Below, in pieces: positions 33,805 through 46,346 of a stretch of 64,000 nucleotides of DNA. Source of the DNA: Ooceraea biroi (taxonomy: Eukaryota > Arthropoda > Insecta > Hymenoptera > Formicidae). The stretch covers positions 5,285,624-5,349,623 of the forward strand of contig NC_039507.1 of the NCBI RefSeq assembly GCF_003672135.1. Direction: 5' to 3'. Made by a program: the position numbers and the translations under genes. Below the pieces are notes generated by a model, which was not told the DNA's origin, made no database searches, and was given only the letters and a program-made list of their open reading frames with translations. Each line of letters begins with the position of its first letter. The stretch's first letter is position 1.

Positions 33805-36800
33805 ATGCATCCTAGTAGGTTACGATTTTCATAAATAACGTTGTTTTTAAAATAAGTATTCTTGCTGAAATAATCTTTGTCACTAGAAAAATAAATAATC
33901 GATGCTTACGCTGACGATCACGTGTTAATATTTATCACAGAGTTTTATTATTGGACTGAACTCGACTGATCATTATTACATGACATAATCTTTGACAGGC
34001 TTTCTATAGTTCATGATAGTTCATGACAGTTTACGCAAGATAACGTGATATATTGTATCTAGACAAAATAGTTCAACATTTATAAAATGTGCTGATAAAA
34101 TAATAATTATTATAGTATTATCAGTGTTTTGTATTCTTTGCATTTTCTTTTTATATTCTCTAAAAATTGTACGGAAAATAATTTTTAACAAGATTTATAA
34201 ATTTATTTTATTTACGTGAATAAAGGTATCCAGACACTCTCTGCTTCTCTCTTTTACTCTCTCTTGTCTCAGGTTTATGTCACATTTATTATGTTAGGCA
34301 ATTCGTTCATGCTCTTATTTTTTTCACGCTACAATCTTTTTCTTGGAAGACAACATTTTCAGCTTGAATCGTTTTCACATTTGATTATTTAATCTACAGA
34401 GATAATTCTTTCTGTGTGTTTACATATATTATATCATTTTTCAATATATCAAAGAGAGAGAGAGAAGATTGCAAAATGTATATAGTAAATGTATATAGTA
34501 TATTAAATCTTGAACATTATATGTTTAAAAGATGCGAAGCTACTGCGAAGCTTTATAAAAGTATTCTCTAGTGCTTAAATGTGATGCGCCATAAAAACGC
34601 AATTACGATGGCGCCTCTTCTTTCGTCGGAGAACGAGCACCATCCGGTCTCGTGACTCGATGCGGAAAATTGCGCAGTCGTCAAACTATTTCGAACATTA
34701 TCGCGGTCAAATTTAGATAGGGCCCATCACCTTTCTGCGTTCCGTATCACGAAACGCGTCACGGCCTTGGATCGGATCCAGTTTTTCACACTCTAAGATA
34801 GATATATAAATCCGCAAGCATCAAAGAAAAGTTGCCGACTCGATAAGAATCCCATATATTCGAGCCCACTTATACGAGCTCATAAACAGTAGAATTTATA
34901 AAAAAAGCGCAAGTGCAAATTAAAATTTACAATTCCGCATGATAACAAGCATAATATTGAAGTTGCAAGAACAATACTTATAAATTTTTAATTGTATTTT
35001 TTATGTAATTCTGACAAATATTCTTAATATATAATCATACATTTAAATATATTTTTTATTATTATTATATTTATTATCATATTTTTTCAATATGTACATT
35101 TTTTACGTAAATGGTTCATTAATTTGTTTGGAAAATAAACATTTTCGCGACAAAATATAAAATTTTTCCCATCTCATTTTTATTATTAACTTCATTTAAG
35201 TTGCATGCAGTCTTAGTTATTTATAGGACAATAAACAAAAAATTATGTCCTTAGCAATAGTTTACTGAATGAAAATTTCATCAACAAATTTCAAACGACG
35301 CAGATACTATACGAAAATTTGCTACGTTACAATTATAATCTAAAATATGCCGTAATCCTCAGGGTCATGACCAGAAGATATCCGCGGTCACACTCACGGA
35401 TTGTTTGCGGATAGCAATCTCGGAGACTGCATGTTGGCACCATGTGGCGACTACACGTATATCTGTCGTTGAATCATTTGTCGTCAGTAGAATGCAATGT
35501 TGCATGACGAAGAGGCAAATCATAGAACATTTGCATTGACGACAAAACTGATGAATTATCAAGCATATGCTGATTGCTCTTTGATATTAAATCATTGTCT
35601 TGCACAATGAGATTGGCAATGAAAATATTAGATTCCATGCAGCGAGGTTTGTTTGTCATCTTACAGTTATCTTAAAAATTTATCAAAATTGTATGCAGTC
35701 AAAATATTAATAAAATAAATAATAATCTTTTATAAAAGTTTTTTAAAAATATATCCTGAACATCCTGTACTTGAAGGATGTAATAAGTTTTTACATTATT
35801 GATCTTGTCAATTGGGAAGAGAATAGCAGTGGAGTGAAGTGATATCTTTTAAACGATCTGTTTAAACAAGAGAATGTAATGAATGATATCTGTTCCATAA
35901 ATCACTTTGTATATGCTATATGATACCAAATGTGCGCTGTTTATAACATATCTGTTTCAGTTGTGAAGATCATTGCTCCTCGTTTGAAAATAAGCAGAAG
36001 ATATCAATAAGTATCTGGTTGGCATATCAAATTCAAAAAAGCAAAGGACGTTTGAAACCAGGATAAGTTGTGCAATAAAAGTTGAAATATCAACGTAGCT
36101 TATATAGCTTAAACCCCGATAAGATACTAATTATAAGTACATTCTCGAATACGTTGATTACTGCCAGATTTTATAATACTCGTTCTCGTTTTTTTATCTG
36201 GCCAGCGATGTGATAGAAATTATTACATAACGTAAATATGCATTTATTTGCAATTTATGTATCAATATACAATAACATTATATTGATTTTCTGTCAAATA
36301 TTTATGAAAAAAATTAATTCAAAATTATACTTAATTAATAAAAACCTGAAGAAAGAAAAAACAAGAACTCAAAATTATAAAGTTTATAAGATAACATTTG
36401 AAAACTATTGCGTTAATTATCTTTCTCTATTTTTAAATCTCTCATGTTTTTCCAAGACTTATTTTAATTTCCTGTTATACTTTTTTAATTGTTTAGTTAA
36501 TACTACTGTTTTTTCTAAATTGTATTACATAGTTGTACTAATAAAATTCGATTTCGTAAATCTAATTACTTTCCATATCGCAATAATACATTGATATCGA
36601 AAGACCTATAAAAATTTTAGCTATTAATACAAAAATAGATAATTTAACTGGGAAAATACTATGAGGTAATACATGAAGCATCTGTCATAAATATTCAAGT
36701 TTTATTAATCAGTCATCAATGTTTTAATATATCAAAAAATGATAAGACTATCTGATTGTGTACGAAAGGAATTTTAGCATGATAGAAGTAATAAGAGCAA

Positions 36801-39172
36801 GTAAAAGAGACGTCAGCCATCATATACATTCTAAAATATTCTTATAAACAGTATCTAATCTATAATTTGATTTATGACATCTGTTACATTGATAAATGTC
36901 ATACTCAAATAATAACTGACCTATAATCAATAATGCAACTTTCGTTCGATGACGCGTTTACTCTTGCAGAAAGATTTCAATTTTTATTCTATTAAAGTCA
37001 TATATGCTAAATCAACATTAACATTTTGCAAAAAATAAAACGGAAAGTAAAAAGTAACATAAGGTATCTTATTACAATAGTATTTATGAAGTATTATGTC
37101 TTCATCTACGGATTTTTCCCAATTCGGGATTGAAGTTTCTTCGGCAGATATGTCAAAGCATTTCACAATATCATAAACAATTTAAAATAATGAAATTCAG
37201 ATAGATATTAATTCGTATAGATATACAATAAATGTGAAAGACGATGTTCTGTTTTCCACTAGTTTCAGAGATAAATGATACAAATTATTATCGTAAAATA
37301 ATATTGTTTACTTTGCATTATGATCTGACAACAAGCCAGACAAGAAAATTTAATTACGCATACACTGGGAAAATACATTTCGATTTCGATCGTTTTGCTG
37401 GTATTTACTGGTATTATAATTTTTGTTTATCTATCTGCATCGTGTGATAGTAGCTGATACAGCCTTTAATCGAAGTCACCTTGCAATTCACAGACACACA
37501 TACTCTTTATCTTTAAAAAAAAGAAGACAAGAGTGCGCGTATCTTTTTTCATCATTCAATGGTAATAATCGTCGATGGTATAAAGCGATCGAAAATGCAC
37601 TTGCGAGTGACGAGTGGAAAATGACGTTTCTAATGACGTCAAAGATGTTTCGATGTGGTTGATGAGGTGAATACACTATTGCACAATGTGAACGAAGCGT
37701 GTGATACACGCATATTGATACTTTTCGTAAATAAGACATTCTGTAAATAATTCAACGTTACTGTTCCATCACATGAGTCAGTCAGGCAGAAATAAAGATA
37801 GAATGGCGATTATGAATGAAAATAGTAATCGTTCTCTTCGGGTTTAAATTCCACGAAATTGTAGCAAACAGTTCTGAACTTGCTCTATGAAATATCTGTA
37901 ATAATAATGATAACGATAATGATAATGATAAATCTGAAAATGATAACGTAAATCCTTCGAGAAATATTGAGGATGGTAAACTGCGAACATAATGTCTCGA
38001 AAGGAAAGTATATTGCTGCATAAAAAATAAATTGACATATAAAGTTTCGAAAAATTTTTATATAAAAATAATATCATAAAGTATATATATACATATATAT
38101 ACATATATATATACATAAAATATATTTCTTTAATAATTAAGTAATCGAATTATTGATAATTAAATTTCCATTAAACGAGATTACATGCGAGACGAGACGA
38201 ATACTGGATTAAACTCGTTAGTTGTGATTGGATTTCTTCGTATTAGAACTGATACCGTATCTAACATCTCATTTCTAATTATCATCGTTAATTTGCCTAT
38301 AGAATATAAAAGAATCGACGTTATCTGGGAGAAGAGACAAATAACACCGAAATAATGATGCCAAAACCTTTGTGCATGCCTGACCTACGATAATCTCGAT
38401 ATCATATTACTCAGCTTACATCAAACAGCGGCCACAAGAGAATGTAAACGATGCCTATGCGAATATAAACATTATGTCGACTAGCCATGAACCATTGCTC
38501 TTTGCCATTTTGAATTTTTAGTCACTGCTATTGTTCAATCGCTATTCATATACACACAAATTTTTATAATAATAAAATAAACTTGAACATCTGCGGAAAA
38601 TTTACGTACATTTTTGAGATCAAACTTTCCTCTACACGTGACATCTCTTACGTATTTATAGATAATGTTATCAATTTATATATGATTAATGTGATTAATG
38701 TAATTAATTTATATATGATTAATATAATTAATGTGACTATCTTATTTTGGATGTATTTTTTAATATCTTTCTAATTTTATACATAATTTCCTTTTTACCT
38801 ATTATAAGGCCAAATAATGCAAAAATAGTGTAAACATTGCTTTTTCAAACTTGTTAATATAAACTATAATGCTATTTATATATTGATAAGAAAAGGAGAA
38901 TTTAATTCCAAATTACTCATACCTGTGAGTACTAAGTAAATAATATGAATGGCAAATAGTGCTTTAAACTACGTGTAAATATTAACATGCTCATCGTAAA
39001 TCAATAAGAACCGATTAATGATCATTTCTCTAAACTTGTATTTTACACAGTGAAAATCACGTTACTATTAATTTCTTCTGTAAAATCTAGTAAAATATAT
39101 CAGTAGATCCTATTATCCTATTAGAGATATTATTTACATATTTCTCTCTAAAACTTTCAGAAGTTATGAAAA

Positions 39173-39215
<43 letters not shown>

Positions 39216-42200
39216 CTTTACATCGATACTGAAAAGATAAATTATTACATTGAATTGGTTTACGTTGCAAATTTTTATTTCAGTTCGCGACATAGTTATT
39301 TATTTTTCACGCGACGTATTGGTGAGTAACAATCGGATCACGATAGCAACACATGATAACCCTTGATTGCAAATAACGATAATCACGAATTTAAGTTGAC
39401 ATAATGCAGACGTGTACACGTGTCAAGCTCATGAAGCTATCTTGAACACGGAAAAAGTAATCGACGATCATGAAAAAAATGACAAGCAGAGGAGAAGAGA
39501 CATTCCCCAACTGGTTTTACCTTTTCATATGCGTGTCGCAAGAAACAAGCATAAATCGGGCCGGCTAGAGAGTGGAAGAACCGGTCGATGTAATTTAAAT
39601 GCCTTCATTCAAATTCGGGTCTCAACGTAGCCACAAGTGCGTGATACGAGAAATAATCTAGAGATTATTCGGGGATGTGCATTTCTACTGACTTACTTCA
39701 TAGTACTGTATTGTGTTTTATACCTGTTGTTGGAAGTTTTTAATTTCAAAAACTGTACAAACGAATACCTTTCAAACAAGCATAAAATAACATATTTTTT
39801 GTTATATTATATTTATTATACATCCAATATTAATTTGTAAATGTATTCTGTGTATACATTTAAAGGATTTTCAATACTTGTCATAATTCCTTATTCTCTT
39901 CAATTTATATCCTTCGTGAGAAAAGTATTTGCTGTAAAAATTGCATCTATTATTCTGATTATGCAACCAGAGATCGAGAACGAGACTCAATCTTATGCGC
40001 AGCTATAAAAAGTCGATAAAGTTATCAATACGGATGTTCTAATTTCGAACTGTTCGAACTGTTGTATATCGCCAACACCCACGCCACGAGCACGTAAGAG
40101 AACTCGTGTACAAACGATGTTCGACGAATCGTAGCTGGTACCTTCACTCCCAGACGATTTATGCCTCGTACTCAATACGGCGGAATTTCTTTCGCTTTTT
40201 TATTTTATTTCTTTTTTTTCTTTTTCACTCAGCCGGAGGCGCCGCTGAGGTCGAATCCTCCCGGCCTTATCGCCCCGGGTTTCTGGTTCAAAGCAGTAAT
40301 GATAACTGACATATATCCTCGGCTCTCTCTCTTTCTCTGAGCTCTAACGCCCTCGTCGATCGCGGAATCTTACCGAGCAAAGTTTAACCGCACGAAAACC
40401 ACTCGTATGCATCGTATGATACTAGAGCGTGTACAAAGGCGCGCCGCATTCATTCTACGCATATCTAATCATTAATCGAGCGTCGCGTGGCAGACGCGGG
40501 ATATCCCAGCGAGGAGTACAGATTTAATTCTGAGACGTATAGAAATTATTTTCGTTATTAATTGATCTCAAGAGGACGGATATAGGGAGGAAGAAAGAGA
40601 GAGAATTACTGCTTAATGGCTTTTGATAAGATGATTGATACATACACGAGAATTTAATGTAATCAGCATCTTCTGCATTATCGATAATGACTCCCCAGCG
40701 TCATCCCGAGCTACACTTGCGTATACTCAGAGCTGTGGCGCCTTAACTTTTTTTCGCGATATCTGATGTAATATCATTCGAGGATCACGTGGCTCTACGT
40801 TTACTTTTTCTTACTACGACGTAAGAAATCGGTAGACAAACTGGTAGACTGATAAGATATCATGCATTTGTACTTTTCGTTGTAGAGTATCGAGACTCTC
40901 TTTGCCTTTTCCCTCATGATATGTAATTATTCGTTGAAGCGTACTGTTATTACGTAAAAAACTGAGTAGATTTACGTACGCATAAGGTGCACTATTTCTC
41001 GGCAAATGCATGTAAATCTTCTCCCCTCTCTTCTCTCATAGACCCAGTTTACAATTTTATCAAGAAAGCTGTCAAGTAGTATGATCGAAAAATATAATTA
41101 CATTCATTAAAATCCTTATAGACGAATAAAATTGACTTATATTATATACTTTGTGATCTGGCTATTAATGAATGTTTCAACAAAATGCCAGAATTTCCAT
41201 GATTCAATAGATCAAAAGTTCATTCGCGAATTACTTTCAAATGTCCAATGAATTCAAACCGCTTGCGTTCATTCGACAATCTTTCTCCAAACCTTTTTTA
41301 CTTTCGCCAAGGAACTTTTTCTCACTCGGTACATTCCTAATCCGGAGAGGTCGCGATAGCCGGGCTTTCCCCGGAAGCGGGTGCTCCGACTTTGCGCGCG
41401 CGTGGGAACGCGTGTGAATGAATTGGTATTAAATGTATGGAGGCACGTATATGAATCGGCTTCGCCAATTCAATGGAGCTTCACGTAGGCGTCTTCGAGG
41501 GGCTCATGGCCGGAAAATGCACGGCCTTTTGTGCGGGGGCATGAAACACGCGGCCACACGCACGCACATGACACGTGAATGCCGTCCAGGAAGTCACCAA
41601 GCCGGTTTTAAGAAGATATCTGAATGTTTCTACGTTCGATAGCCTATGAATCGTGTCTCTCTCAAGTGGCTCAAAAGGCGCAAAGAATTTTCTATCTCAC
41701 GTACGATAATCAAAAAAATGTATCAATCACTATTTGTTTTAAGATTGAAAAGATTGACACACAGCTGTATGCAATCTTTAGCAGTAAATCGACAAATAAA
41801 TGTAACATATTTTCTTTTGGGGAGAAGTAATTAAAAGAAATACAAACAAATTGAGAAATACAATCAAATTACCAATAATAGAAATGCTTTAATTGCGAAA
41901 CGAGATTTCGTAGCGTGTCTCTAATTACGTGTGTAATGCTAATGCATAATACCGCGTTTGTAACAGTGAGTAAATATAGATTTGGCAAACGTGGGCTAAT
42001 TGGGTAATAATACCATGTAATATATAATATGCGCACATGGACTATGCGATTTGTCAGTTGCGGAAGTTATCTCCAGTTTTGTTTGTAAACAGTGAAGAGA
42101 ATCTCCTTTGTGAAACGATGATGTATCATTTGAGTGCGAGTAGAATTACTTCAAATTGCTGTAGGCGAATTCTAAATTCACGTGTAAACAATTAGAACGC

Positions 42201-44589
42201 GTTTGGTAGAGATTCACGCATTATCTCTATTATCATAATTAATTAATTAATTTTCCACTTGGTACACGCACTTGGTACGCAGTGGCATGATAAAGTCACG
42301 CAATTATATCAGCATCCTTTTGCTGACATAAACAGAAATACCACGATTCGATAAGAAGAGAGCAAGAGTTCATTTATAGACAAAGATAATTGCTCTCGGC
42401 ATTTTCCGCTATCAGAAAACGCTCATAGTTCATGAGGTCGGAACTTGATCTGAATTTTGCGTTACTTTTATCCCCATTCACAGTTAACACGTGTTTTCCG
42501 AGTTCAAGAGCGAGTTTTCGCTCAAATTTAGCATATGTTGAAATAACATTCCCATAGAAAGCTCGTCTCAAGTATAAGTTTACTTAAACTAAAACACCAT
42601 TGTTTCAAGACAATTAGTATTTGTAAGAACAGCACTTTTACAAGAATATTTATACATTATACATTCCCAGGATGACATTTTTATTAAAATTTTTATTAAA
42701 AGATTTATTAAAAGATTTCACTTCTTGTTCTGACATTTGGCTCGAAACGTGACTTTAAATCGTTGTTCTAAATAAGTTGACGTTCAAAATTTCCATGCGA
42801 AACAGGATCACAGAACAGTGGCAATAAATGCAATGCCAAACAAACACGTAAACAAATAGAGATATCGTCGTAAACGTCGTATTTTCGCATACGTCTCCAA
42901 AACAAGCCGCACGAGTCATGGATGGCTGCAAGGGAAATAGCCCGACTTATTGCGGACCAGTACATCATTTCCGCGAGTGGAGTGTCTGCGCAAATGCATT
43001 TGCACTACTGCGCCGCGTAGGTTGCGGCGCGGGTCTGCTCGGAACCGCTATAATTCCGATCGGATCAATTTTATGTGAACATATTCACGGATGCTAAACC
43101 GGTTACTTCGTCTTCGGAATAATACCAGCTCCGGTTTACATTATTCTTTGTGTATGTGCTTGTGCTTTTTGTTGTGCCAGCTACGACTGTATATCACGTT
43201 ACGGGGGTGTTACATTTCCGATCTAACAATAAGATATAAAGTAGAGAGCGGAAAATTTCAGGAGGACGTTACGTTGCCAAAAGTTCAGAAGCTATTTTAA
43301 GTATCAGTTTAGTTAAAATTACCACGCATGTAATATGTGTAATATTATTAGTTACATACGCATATGCATGAGCGAAATACTATCGGCATATCCGCCCGAG
43401 AGATAGAGATGTTTGGTTGAACATCTCGAAAAATTGATTTCACTGTTTACGAAGAAAGTCTGTCTGTTTTAAGAATCATCATGAAAGTGATTAATTGCGC
43501 AATTATACAAATATGATAATTTGACACTGATTACGGGCCAAGTGTTCTATAAAAGTTCCTCATTGCATTTTGTGTACAAGTGCTGTTTCACGGTGTTAAG
43601 GTGTGTGTAGTAAAGAATCCTGTGGCATTCGAAAAATTTCGAAAATGCTTAACATAATAGCGGTATACAAAAAAATAAAAACGTCACAAAATGCAAATAT
43701 ATTTTTTCTTTACTATAAAAGAAGCTATCTTTAGTATTCGATGCGTTAAAAGCCTGACTTGTCTCGATGATAAAAACCATGCATAACATATTATGTTCTT
43801 ACTCTCCTTCACACTTTCCTTCTTTTATCGTAAACAACCAGATTTTTAATTCTCGGTTATCGGTAATTCCTTAACAATGATGCGAAACAAAGAATTCCCA
43901 ATTTTTATCTCCACATTTTATGAATTTTCTTTTAATGCTTTTTCAAGTAAGTAAACAACTTGTATTCATCAAGATTTAATATCAATCTCGTTATTAATTA
44001 AAGCACTCAATAAATAAAATTGGCTATTACTGCGAGAGACTTTTAATAAATATTAAATATTATAAATACGTATATATAAAAAATAGGAAAATAACCTTCC
44101 AAATAATTAAATTTCAATCAAATCTAACAATAACATATTAACGAATCATTTCCGTCGTGACAGTCGCCTCGCAGTTGAATCGATCTGTCTCACGACAGTT
44201 TAGCAAGGATTTAAATAACCCACGTGCGAGATGTCAACAAGCTGATACAGTAACGAATCAATGCACTACTTACTGCTTTCTCACGGTAACGACAGACTCC
44301 TCAGGCGCGACGAGGAGCGAAATCAAAAAGTTTCCAGCTTTCCACTGGCTCTCTCCGACGTTCTTCTCCCTCTCGCTGCTCTTTTCTTCTTTTCGCTCTT
44401 CTTATTCTTCCCTTGCCCTTTGGGCAACCAAATTGTCAGTCGAATCGCGTTCCTTTACAAGTCTTTCATACGGCCGTGCTTGACGTTATTCAAATACCAG
44501 CGCGATTCGACCTTTTTTATTACCTTGCGTTACGCAAGGAAATGTACATGTAACAGAAGAGTCTGTATAAAAAACGGCGGTTGCGTTTA
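33805..44589. other. AT-rich gene desert
   Basis: No coding exon recognised on either strand. It holds simple repeats: GA run near 34450, TA/CATA runs at about 38080-38115, ATTAATGTG-type tandem units at 38665-38735, and a TA run at 39178-39213. Small CpG-rich patches lie at 40060-40500 and 41340-41620. Confidence 0.55.
39178..39213. repeat. TA dinucleotide microsatellite
   Basis: Uninterrupted alternating TA over about 36 bases. Confidence 0.95.
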
Positions 44590-45260
44590 AAGAGCCGGCT
44601 GAACGGTTGATCGGTGCCTCTCTTTCTCACGGCGTTCCTCGGCCGATTCACGAAGTCGCGAGACCGCGATATCGCGTGCTAAATGCCCGCCCGTTCACTT
44701 CGTTGCACGCACGAGAAGTTCAACCCCTGCCTGGTTCGGCCGGCGCGCCGCCAATCACGCGGTGCTACTCTACCCTCCACCACGTTCGCCGCGCGTTTGA
44801 AGTTTGAAGTTGAACGAGAAGGCCGCTCGCGCGTGCCGCGCGTGAGCCGGCCGGCGCGGCGGTGCGAGCGGGCGCGCGCGCATGCGCGTCCCCTGACGCT
44901 TCGCGTGACGTTCACGTGATCGCGACAGCTTCACGAATCGCAGCGGCGCGCGGGCCGCGTGCTCTCGAATTCCTGCTTGCAGTCGTCGCCTGCCCGCGTC
45001 CAGTGACGACGCGTTGCGTTGATTTTCTCGCGCCAGATTCGACGTGGCGGTCCCCGTAACACGAGGAGAAACGGGTGTTCGATGCTATACCGGTTCTACC
45101 GGTCGGCCGTTACATTGTCGCGTCTCTCCCCGACGAGAGACGCTGCGCTCCCTCTTAAGAAAAATTACTTTCAGCTAATTCATACCTGTCGCGGTTTCAT
45201 ATCCAGCGAGGCGATGCACCGAACATGATCCGGCAGCCACACGTGAGTTCGCAGCACGTG
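44590..45260. promoter_or_regulatory. Strong CpG island, orphan promoter candidate
   Basis: The most GC- and CpG-rich segment of the window (many CGCG and GCGCGC words) lies in the middle of AT-rich DNA. Several frames are open on both strands, as expected from composition, and none resembles a known protein. It probably marks a promoter and non-coding first exon, perhaps of PPP1R3 (-) 16 kb away or of a gene not resolved here. Confidence 0.45.
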
Positions 45261-45689
45261 TAATTTAAATTATGTAATCGGCGCCAACATTTGCCTCTGG
45301 CAAATTTTCTATCGGCCAGTCGGTACCGTGGAATTTGCCGCGCACGCGTGGCACTTGTCTGTCTATTAATAGCTCACTGCTGCAAATAGGTATGCGACCG
45401 TGATAAAACAGGTGTTATTAGTATTCTAGATTGAGCTGAACATAATGATCACCGCACGCTGATACTTAATTTAATGCTGACAGCCGAGTTGGACGTCGAA
45501 ATGAGCAAAGCTACCGTTCAGCACTACGAGTTCGCAGAATTTCGTGAAAATGATAATTACATTTGCGTTGCAAGAAACCTCAGTCAACGCATTTAAAACA
45601 AAATAATTCCAATAAGCAAAATGTTAAAATAATAAAATTAAAAAAAATAATAAATAAATAAAATGCTAGCAAAAGAAAAACTGATTACG

Positions 45690-46179
45690 CGAGGGGTTGG
45701 TCACTAGCAGTTATAGTGTACAAAAATTACCTTTGATACGGATTACCTTTAAATTACCTCAGATTCCTTAAGATTACCTAATACTACAACAGTTCGATCA
45801 AATAACTTGGCAAAAGTTTCAATTTACTGTCAAAATTCATCAATGCCGTATTTTCCGTATTGATTTCAGCTGGTAGTTCCCTCGATGATTGTTCAGAATT
45901 TTCCATTTTGATCGATTTCGATAATAAAACCAGAAAAAAATAATAAACTAGCACAGAGCAAAAGAATCAAGCACAGAGTAGGCAGCTCGGCGGACATATA
46001 GACCCGAAAACATATGAAAGGTTGCGTTTCCGATATTTGGTTGTCTCTCGGCGGTTAGATGTACTGAATATATATCGCGCATGGTATCACGATTACCTTA
46101 GATTACCTCAGATTATCTGAGACTACCCTAAGAATTACCTAGCCCTTGTACAAAGATTACCTCAGTGACCAACCCCTCG
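45690..46179. mobile_element. 490-bp hAT-like MITE with 8-bp target duplication
   Basis: Terminal inverted repeats CGAGGGGTTGGTCACT (left) and their reverse complement (right) are perfect over 16 bp. The element is flanked by the direct repeat TGATTACG at 45682-45689 and 46180-46187. The 8-bp duplication and GGGGTTGG-type ends fit the hAT superfamily. Sub-terminal ATTACC words are repeated at both ends. No coding capacity. Confidence 0.85.
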
Positions 46180-46234
46180 TGATTACGCGTTTTCTAAATC
46201 ATCTATCTAAGTAGAACAGAAGCTCTGCCGTGGA

Positions 46235-46346
46235 TCAGTCTTTGTGCACTGTCAACAGATACTCATCCAGTTTCTGCTGGCATTCTGCCCCGAGAGCTGC
46301 TGAGCAGACTCCGCAAGATCGTTCCTGATATTTGAGACGTCTCGTC
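46235..46346 (-). other. Orphan exon-like block
   Basis: On the minus strand CTCTTTCAG|ACGAGACGT is followed by a frame ending LLTVHKD and a stop at 46235. A second frame of the same block (DVSNIRNDLAESAQQLSGQ) is also amphipathic and protein-like. No partner exon was recognised within the window. Confidence 0.2.

Noticed and set aside
36238..36594. 118-codon plus-strand ORF rich in Ile, Phe, Leu, Asn, receptor-like at first glance
   Set aside because: Composition is what AT-rich DNA gives by chance, with no ordered membrane segments, splice context or family motif.
44157..44919. Several overlapping open frames of 65-109 codons on both strands
   Set aside because: They lie in or next to a CpG island where stop codons are rare. 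Arg/Ala/Pro-rich translations are compositional.
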